Below are positions 59,161 through 64,000 of a stretch of 64,000 bases of DNA, in pieces; the first letter of the stretch is position 1, and every line of letters starts with the position of its first letter. Origin of the DNA: Microbacteriaceae bacterium (GTDB lineage Bacteria > Actinomycetota > Actinomycetes > Actinomycetales > Microbacteriaceae); assembly GCA_031177985.1 (NCBI GenBank), contig JAPSJW010000001.1:929534-993533 (forward strand), read 5' to 3'. The notes under the pieces are model-generated. The model saw only the letters and a program-made list of their open reading frames with translations, was not told the DNA's origin and made no database searches. Both the position numbers and the translations under genes were made by a program.

Positions 59161-60489
59161 GTGACCAGCACCACCGACGCGTCCCCACCGGCAGAGGCGG
59201 GCGTCCGGTCGCCGACGCATGGTCGGCTGGGGCTCTGGCAGGCGTCCGCGCTCTACATCGCCGCGGTGCTCGGCACCGGCATCCTCGCGCTGCCCGGGCT
59301 CGCCGCAGCGGCGGCCGGTCCGGCATCCATCGTCGCGGTCGCGGCGGTCGTGGTGCTGTCCATTCCGCTCGCCAGCACCTTCGCCGCGCTCGCCTCCCGC
59401 TTTCCCGACGCCGGCGGCGTCGCGACCTTCGTGCGGCTGGCGCTCGGCGAGACCGCCGCGCGCGTGAGCGGCTACTGGTTCCTGTTCGGCGTGGCCTTCG
59501 GGGTGCCCGTCGTCTCCACCCTCGGCGCCGAGTACCTCGTCGCAGCCGTCGGCGGAACCCGCACGCAGGTGGTGGTGCTCTCGCTGACCTTCCTGGTGGT
59601 GCCGCTGCTCGTGAACCTCTTCGGACTCAGGGTGAGCGGCACCGTGCAGCTCGGGCTCACCGGTCTGCTCGTCGTGGTCGTGGTGGCGGTCGTCACCGCG
59701 ACCGCGCCCGAGACGCAGGCGGCGAACTTCGAGCCCTTCCTGCCGAACGGATGGTCGGGGGTCGGCACCGCGATCTCGCTCTTCGTGTGGGCGTTCGCCG
59801 GGTGGGAGGCCGTGACCCACATCGCGGGGGAGTTCCGCGATCCCCGCCGCACGATCCCGCTCGCCACGGCGATCGCGGTCGTCGTGGTGAGTGCGGCCTA
59901 CCTGGCCCTGCAGATCGTGACGGTCGGGGTGAACGGCGCTGCTGCCGGGGAGAGCGTCGTGCCGCTCATCGACCTGGTGGCCGTCGTCGCACCGGTGGTC
60001 GGGCCTCCCCTCGTCGCCGGCATCGCGGCGGTCGTGGTCGTCGGTGTGCTCAACGCCTACCTGCCGGCCTTCGCGAACCTCGCGGCAGCGCTCGGCCGCG
60101 ACGGGCACCTGCCGGCCTGGCTCGGCCGCGGAGCCGCGCCGGGCGAGGTGCCGCGCCGCGCGCTGCTGTTTGTGGGCGCGATGGTGCTCGGCTACTTCAC
60201 GCTGCTCGTCACCTCGGGGCCCGAGCTCGACCTGGAGCCGTTCATCCTCGTGCACACGAGCTCCATGGTGGCGGTGTACGCACTCGGCATGGTCGCGGCG
60301 GTGCGCCTGCTCGAGCGCTACAGCGTCGGCTGGTGGCTCGCCGTCGTATCGGTCGTGCTCGTCGCCGGGCTCGTGGTCCTCGCCGGACCGAATCTGCTCG
60401 TGCCGGCGGTGCTCGCGGCCGCCGCGCTCGCCGTGACCGTCTTCAGACGCATCCGTGCCCATGGCTTCCCGACGACAGGAGAACGATGA
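59161..60489 (+). CDS. APC family amino acid permease
   Basis: A 442-residue transporter with twelve predicted helices. GLWQASALYIAAVLGTGILA near residue 25 contains the unwound helix-one GTGIL motif of APC transporters, and WAFAGWEAVTHIAGEFRDPR is the helix six region. It resembles YjeH-type exporters or importers of neutral amino acids. Start is GTG. It overlaps the cyclase-family gene by four bases, so the transported compound may be related to that enzyme's substrate (inference). Confidence 0.88.
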   Translation: MTSTTDASPPAEAGVRSPTHGRLGLWQASALYIAAVLGTGILALPGLAAAAAGPASIVAVAAVVVLSIPLASTFAALASRFPDAGGVATFVRLALGETAARVSGYWFLFGVAFGVPVVSTLGAEYLVAAVGGTRTQVVVLSLTFLVVPLLVNLFGLRVSGTVQLGLTGLLVVVVVAVVTATAPETQAANFEPFLPNGWSGVGTAISLFVWAFAGWEAVTHIAGEFRDPRRTIPLATAIAVVVVSAAYLALQIVTVGVNGAAAGESVVPLIDLVAVVAPVVGPPLVAGIAAVVVVGVLNAYLPAFANLAAALGRDGHLPAWLGRGAAPGEVPRRALLFVGAMVLGYFTLLVTSGPELDLEPFILVHTSSMVAVYALGMVAAVRLLERYSVGWWLAVVSVVLVAGLVVLAGPNLLVPAVLAAAALAVTVFRRIRAHGFPTTGER

Positions 60490-61403
60490 TCGACTACCGT
60501 GCCGTGTTCGACGCCCGCGTGACCTTCGCCAACGGGGGAGGGCTGACGGCGCAGGGATTCCGGCTCGATCTGCCCTCTCGGAGCCTCGACAAGCGGGAGA
60601 TCGGTCGCCTGTTCGTGCAGCACCTCGGCCTCGCGATGGTCGGGTCGGTCGAGCTCGAGAACCTCGATATCGTCGAGGAGGCGCACAAGGGCAGTCGTGG
60701 GATCGATGCGCCCCCGCGCTGGGACGCGCCGCGGGTCGTCGACCTGAGCCACCGCATCCGGGAGGGTCTCGTCACCTACCCCGGCCTGCCGGCCCCCGTC
60801 ATCCGCCCGCACCTCACCCGCGAGGAGTCGCGCGGGCGCTACGCGCCGGGCACCGAGTTCCAGATGGATGTCATCGAGTTCATCGGCAACACCGGCACCT
60901 ACCTCGACTCGCCCTTCCACCGGTACGGCGACCGCCCCGATCTCGCCGGGCTCGACCTCGCGTCGCTCGTCGACCTGCCGACCGAGGTCTTCCATCTCGC
61001 CGACTTGGGCGAGCGTGGCATCCCTGCCGAGGTGTTCTGGGATCGCGACGTGCGCGGCAAGGCGGTGCTGCTGCACACCGGGTGGGACCGGCACTTCGGC
61101 ACGCCGGCCTACGGCACCGGGGCGCCGTTCCTGACGGCCGCGGGAGTCGAGCATCTCGTGCGGGAGGGTGCGGTGCTCGTCGGGATCGACTCGCTCAACA
61201 TCGACGACACCGAGTCGGGCGGCGAGCGTCCGGCGCACAGCGGGCTGCTGGCCGCAGGGGTGCACGTCGTGGAGCACCTGACGAGGCTCGAGGAGCTGCC
61301 GCCGAGCGGTGCGCGGTTCTTCTGCGCGCCTCCGGCCGTCGAGGGGTTCGGCACCTTCCCCGTGCGGGCGTTCGCGCTGCTCGGTCAGCCCTCGACCCAG
61401 TAG
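60486..61403 (+). CDS. Cyclase family protein with altered metal motif
   Basis: A 305-residue protein. An N-terminal extension of about 75 residues precedes the cyclase domain (VVDLSHRIREGLVTYPGLPA). The family metal motif, normally HxGTHxDxPxH as in kynurenine formamidase, reads NTGTYLDSPFHRY here, so the two first His ligands are Asn and Tyr. VLLHTGWDRHFG and GIDSLNIDDTESGGERPAHS are conserved. It overlaps the permease gene before it by ATGA, and its 3' end overlaps soxR convergently by 19 bases. Confidence 0.85.
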   Translation: MIDYRAVFDARVTFANGGGLTAQGFRLDLPSRSLDKREIGRLFVQHLGLAMVGSVELENLDIVEEAHKGSRGIDAPPRWDAPRVVDLSHRIREGLVTYPGLPAPVIRPHLTREESRGRYAPGTEFQMDVIEFIGNTGTYLDSPFHRYGDRPDLAGLDLASLVDLPTEVFHLADLGERGIPAEVFWDRDVRGKAVLLHTGWDRHFGTPAYGTGAPFLTAAGVEHLVREGAVLVGIDSLNIDDTESGGERPAHSGLLAAGVHVVEHLTRLEELPPSGARFFCAPPAVEGFGTFPVRAFALLGQPSTQ

Positions 61404-61855
61404 CGCGGGCCCGGACCACGCCTGCCCACCTCGTCCTGCGGGTTCTGCAGCGCGCAGACCCCGAGCGACAGGCAGCCGCATCCGATGCAGGCCGTCAGAT
61501 CGTCGCGAAGATGCTGCAGCTGGCGGATGCGGGCGTCGAGCTCTCCGCGCCACATCTCGCTGAGCCTGGCCCAGTCGTGGCGCGTGGGAGTGCGCGAGTC
61601 GGGCAGGGTGTCGAGGGCCGCGCGGATGTCGGCCAGAGCCATGCCGATCCGCTGGGCGGTGCGGATGAAGGCGACTCGTCGCAGCACCTCCCGCTTGTAG
61701 CGCCGCTGGTTGCCGGCGGTGCGGTCGCTGTGCAGCAGCCCCTGCCGCTCGTAGAAGTGCAGCGTCGACACGCTCACGCCGCTGCGGCGGGCGACCTCGC
61801 CGACGGTCAGAGTGGCGCGTGGTCCGCCCTCCAGGTGCACGTCGTGCTCGGTCAC
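61385..61855 (-). CDS. soxR: Redox-sensitive MerR-type activator SoxR
   Basis: A 156-residue regulator. The MerR helix-turn-helix is at about residues 15-50 (LTVGEVARRSGVSVSTLHFY), the dimerisation helix follows, and the iron-sulfur cluster motif is CIGCGCLSLGVC (C-x2-C-x-C-x5-C) near residue 123, with the typical CALQNPQDEVGRRGPGPR after it. GTG 61855 was chosen. A dyad at 61873-61892 lies in its promoter. Redox-active compounds are the usual signal. Confidence 0.94.
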   Translation of the reverse strand: MTEHDVHLEGGPRATLTVGEVARRSGVSVSTLHFYERQGLLHSDRTAGNQRRYKREVLRRVAFIRTAQRIGMALADIRAALDTLPDSRTPTRHDWARLSEMWRGELDARIRQLQHLRDDLTACIGCGCLSLGVCALQNPQDEVGRRGPGPRYWVEG

Positions 61856-61872
61856 GGCGCCCAGCCTATTCG

Positions 61873-61892
61873 ACCTCCACTTCCGTTGAGGT
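61873..61892. promoter_or_regulatory. SoxR-type operator dyad
   Basis: ACCTCCAC (61873-61880), TTCC, GTTGAGGT (61885-61892) is a 20-bp dyad with one mismatch and the CCTC/GAGG ends of SoxR boxes. It lies 18 bases before soxR and suggests autoregulation. Confidence 0.7.
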
Positions 61893-61916
61893 TTCAGGGC
61901 TGGCGCCGGCTCGTGG

Positions 61917-62789
61917 TCACGGTATGGGCAGCGCCGTGGCCTCGAGGACGCGGCGCAGGGTCGACTCGATCGGCGTCTCGCAACGCCGCAGGCGGTCGCC
62001 CCGCGGCTGCAGGATGCCCCGCTCACCGGCGCCGTAGAGCGCTGCGAGCTCACCGGCGAGATGCTCCGGCACGCCCGAGCCGATCATGGCGTCGATCCAG
62101 CCGATCTCTGGGATCGTCACGACCTGCAGCGGGCGCCCGAGCATGGCCGCGAGCCGGTCAGCGACCTCGCGCTCGGTGTACGACGGACCGTCCAGGTCGA
62201 CGACCTCGCTGGCGCCGGGGGGCGCCAGGAGGGCCTCGGCCGCGACGACGCCGATGTCCACCGTGGCGATCATCGGCATCGGCACGTCGGCGGACTCGCC
62301 GAACACCGGGTAGACCCCGTCAGCCAGCACCGTGGGCAGCAGGTCCTCGACCTTCTCCTGGAAGTGCCAGGAGCGGATCGCCGTCAGCACGACCCCGGTC
62401 TCCTGGAGGCGCTCCTCGAGGTGGTGGAGCCAACGGATGGGCCCCGTGCCGTCGGGCAGCTCGGCGCCGATCGAGGAGAGCAGGACGACGTGCGGGACGC
62501 CGCTGTCGCCCACCGCCCTCGCGATTCCGTCGGCGAGTCGGCGATGCTGGGCGTCGTCGCCCGACGGCATCGTGGGCAGCATGACGAACGCGCCCGTGCT
62601 GCCGCGGAGCGCCTCAGCGAGTCCGGCGGGATCGGCCAGATCCGCGATCGCCGTCGCGGCTCCGCGCGCCGCCCAGTCGCTGGCGCGTGCCGGGTCGCGG
62701 AGCACCGCGCGCGTGGGAGCGCGGCGTTCCAGCAGCGCGGCGGCGGTCGCACCGCCGACGTGCCCGGTCGATCCGATGATCGTGAACAT
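61917..62789 (-). CDS. NmrA-like NAD(P)-binding protein
   Basis: A 290-residue atypical short-chain dehydrogenase. TIIGSTGHVGGATAAALLER is the N-terminal cofactor motif, VVLLSSIGAELPDG and RSWHFQEKVEDLLPTVLADG follow, and the YxxxK catalytic pair is not seen at the usual place. NmrA-like proteins act as redox sensors or quinone reductases. It lies upstream of soxR on the same strand and is divergent from the AraC-type gene, which is its likely regulator. Confidence 0.88.
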   Translation of the reverse strand: MFTIIGSTGHVGGATAAALLERRAPTRAVLRDPARASDWAARGAATAIADLADPAGLAEALRGSTGAFVMLPTMPSGDDAQHRRLADGIARAVGDSGVPHVVLLSSIGAELPDGTGPIRWLHHLEERLQETGVVLTAIRSWHFQEKVEDLLPTVLADGVYPVFGESADVPMPMIATVDIGVVAAEALLAPPGASEVVDLDGPSYTEREVADRLAAMLGRPLQVVTIPEIGWIDAMIGSGVPEHLAGELAALYGAGERGILQPRGDRLRRCETPIESTLRRVLEATALPIP

Positions 62790-62892
62790 GGGTCCTCGTT
62801 CCCGCTCGCCCCTGTGGCGTGCTCGTTCTCAGTGAACCGGTCGCCGATGAGCCGATCCATGCCTGATCCGCGCCATTTCATGTCTCTGCGTC

Positions 62893-62898
62893 TAGCAT
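62893..62898 (+). promoter_or_regulatory. -10-like TAGCAT, leaderless start
   Basis: TAGCAT ends six bases before the ATG at 62905 and there is no ribosome-binding site in between. This fits leaderless expression of the AraC-type gene. Confidence 0.5.
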
Positions 62899-62904
62899 CG
62901 GGCC

Positions 62905-63867
62905 ATGGATCCGCTCGCAGACCTTCTCGATGGCGTTCGTGCGCGCACCGCTGCGTTCTGCCGCACGATCCTCGAGCCGCCCTGGGCGCTGCGCATCGCC
63001 GACGGCGCAGCGCTCGCGCTCGCGACGGCCGTGCGCGGAGAGGCGTGGATCGTCCCGGACCAGGGACCGCCCGTCCTCATGCGCACCGACGACGTGGTGA
63101 TCGTGAAGGGGCCGCATCCGTACACGGTCGCCGACCACCCGAGCACGAGGCCTGATGTCGTCGTCCACGCCGACAACCGTCTGACCGACTCGAGCGGCAC
63201 GGATGTCACCGACGCCTGGCAGCTCGGGTCGCGAACGAGCGGGCGCAGCCCCCAGGGGTCGACGATCCTGGCCAGCGGCACCTACCAGGTCCGCAACGAC
63301 GTGACGGGCAGGCTGCTGAGCGCGCTGCCCGACGTCGTGCTCGTGCCGGCCGCGCAGGGCCATCATCAGGTCATGAGGCTGCTGGCTCAGGAGGTCGGCG
63401 AGGAGGGGCCGGCTCAGCAGATCGTTCTCGACCGGCTGCTCGATATCGCCCTCGTCGCGACCCTTCGGGCCTGGTTCGCGCAGCCTGCCGCCGACACGCC
63501 CGGGTGGTACCTCGCGCAGAGCGACCCGCTCGCGGGGCCGGCGCTGCGGCTCATGCACGCCGGGCCCGGAAGGCCGTGGACCGTGGACGCGCTGGCTTCA
63601 GCGGTCGGCTGTTCCCGCGCCACCTTCGCGCGGCGATTCACGGAGCTGGTCGGCGAGCCGCCCATGACCTATCTCACGGGCTGGCGGATCGCGCTCGCTG
63701 CCGATCTTCTGCGCACCTCGGATCTCACCTTGGAGGCCATCGCGCAGCAGGTCGGCTATGCCAACGCCTTCGCTCTGAGCGTGGCGTTCAAGCGGATCCG
63801 CGGCGCATCGCCCAAGCGCTATCGAACCGAAGGGCCTGCCGCGCGCCAGGTCGTCCTGCAGACCTGA
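62905..63867 (+). CDS. AraC family transcriptional regulator
   Basis: A 320-residue regulator. The N-terminal cupin-like domain (about 1-180) begins DPLADLLDGVRARTAAFCRT and has WIVPDQGPPVLMRTDDVVIV. The C-terminal double helix-turn-helix is at about 215-305 (WTVDALASAVGCSRATFARR, then LEAIAQQVGYANAFALSVAF and GASPKRYR). The cupin type is common in regulators of short-chain dehydrogenases, fitting the divergent NmrA-like gene at 62789. Confidence 0.92.
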   Translation: MDPLADLLDGVRARTAAFCRTILEPPWALRIADGAALALATAVRGEAWIVPDQGPPVLMRTDDVVIVKGPHPYTVADHPSTRPDVVVHADNRLTDSSGTDVTDAWQLGSRTSGRSPQGSTILASGTYQVRNDVTGRLLSALPDVVLVPAAQGHHQVMRLLAQEVGEEGPAQQIVLDRLLDIALVATLRAWFAQPAADTPGWYLAQSDPLAGPALRLMHAGPGRPWTVDALASAVGCSRATFARRFTELVGEPPMTYLTGWRIALAADLLRTSDLTLEAIAQQVGYANAFALSVAFKRIRGASPKRYRTEGPAARQVVLQT

Positions 63868-63941
63868 CCCGGCCTCGTCATCCGCGGTGTGCATAATGGG
63901 TGCGTCCGGGGCGATCATCCGCGCCGGAGGGACGGGACGAC

Positions 63942-64000
63942 GTGAGCGCTGAGCAGGAGAAGGTCCGCGCGCCGAACATCCGCGACGTCGCGCGCCTCGC
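63942..64000 (+). CDS. LacI family regulator, 3'-truncated by window edge
   Basis: Only the first 19 codons are visible from GTG 63942. The frame reads APNIRDVARLA, the start of a LacI-type helix-turn-helix. GGAGGGACGGGAC precedes the start as ribosome-binding site. Target genes lie outside the window. Confidence 0.8.
   Translation, partial: MSAEQEKVRAPNIRDVARL

Overview
The window is high-GC, tightly packed DNA from an actinobacterium. The likely family is Microbacteriaceae, and a Microbacterium-like genus is plausible. Four things point there: many GTG starts, ATGA and GTGA stop/start overlaps, abundant DUF families typical of the group (DUF1206, DUF3500, DUF5302, DUF1761, DUF998, DUF6069), and a core block of two MaoC-type dehydratases, murB, an aspartate aminotransferase, tRNA-Trp, secE, nusG, rplK and rplA. 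That order resembles the hadABC-trpT-secE-nusG-rplK-rplA arrangement known from mycobacteria. No rRNA, insertion sequence, prophage or CRISPR array was seen.

Layout. 1-3.4 kb: the 3' part of a ROK regulator, a DUF1206 membrane protein and a DUF3500 lipoprotein. 3.4-4.0 kb: a 27-residue orphan peptide gene with its own operator-overlapped promoter and strong terminator. 4.0-8.5 kb: a drug-type ABC exporter with a divergent double-MerR regulator, then an ArsR/SRPBCC/DUF998 operon with a long palindrome over its start. 8.5-10.5 kb: two MaoC genes and murB. 10.5-21.6 kb: accessory signalling genes, namely LuxR/NarL regulators, an ABC-2 exporter with a two-component system, PspC proteins with a second two-component system, and an ECF sigma factor pair. 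21.6-25.9 kb: aminotransferase, tRNA-Trp, secE-nusG-rplK-rplA.

25.9-42.0 kb: accessory genes lying between rplKA and rplJL. They include a GNAT enzyme, an oxidoreductase, NudK, LtrA, and a divergent ROK/ThuA/YqaJ versus isomerase/dehydrogenase carbohydrate locus. A MacB/FtsX-type ABC system with an OmpR two-component system and a DUF559 protein bracketed by related inverted repeats follow. 42.0-43.2 kb: rplJ-rplL with a leader and attenuator. 43.2-50.8 kb: a large LuxR regulator, an MSMEG_6728-family gene, and a LacI-controlled sugar ABC importer without its own ATPase. 50.8-64.0 kb: an ABC exporter, a 1197-residue wall-anchored glycosidase/phosphoesterase, the reverse transsulfuration pair cbs-metB, an APC permease with a cyclase-family enzyme, SoxR, an NmrA-like protein, an AraC regulator and the start of a LacI regulator.

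Genes work together in local modules: divergent regulator/target pairs, HK-RR-ABC cassettes, and catabolic operons next to their ROK or LacI repressors. Promoter reading suggests many leaderless transcripts, with a -10-like hexamer ending six bases before the start codon. Several intergenic regions carry long inverted repeats that look related in architecture. The most unusual items are the 27-residue CxxC peptide gene, the near-identical 83/90-bp scar around a two-gene module beside murB, the dispersed inverted repeats, and the wall-anchored two-enzyme fusion. All functional statements are from reading the sequence; no database search was possible.
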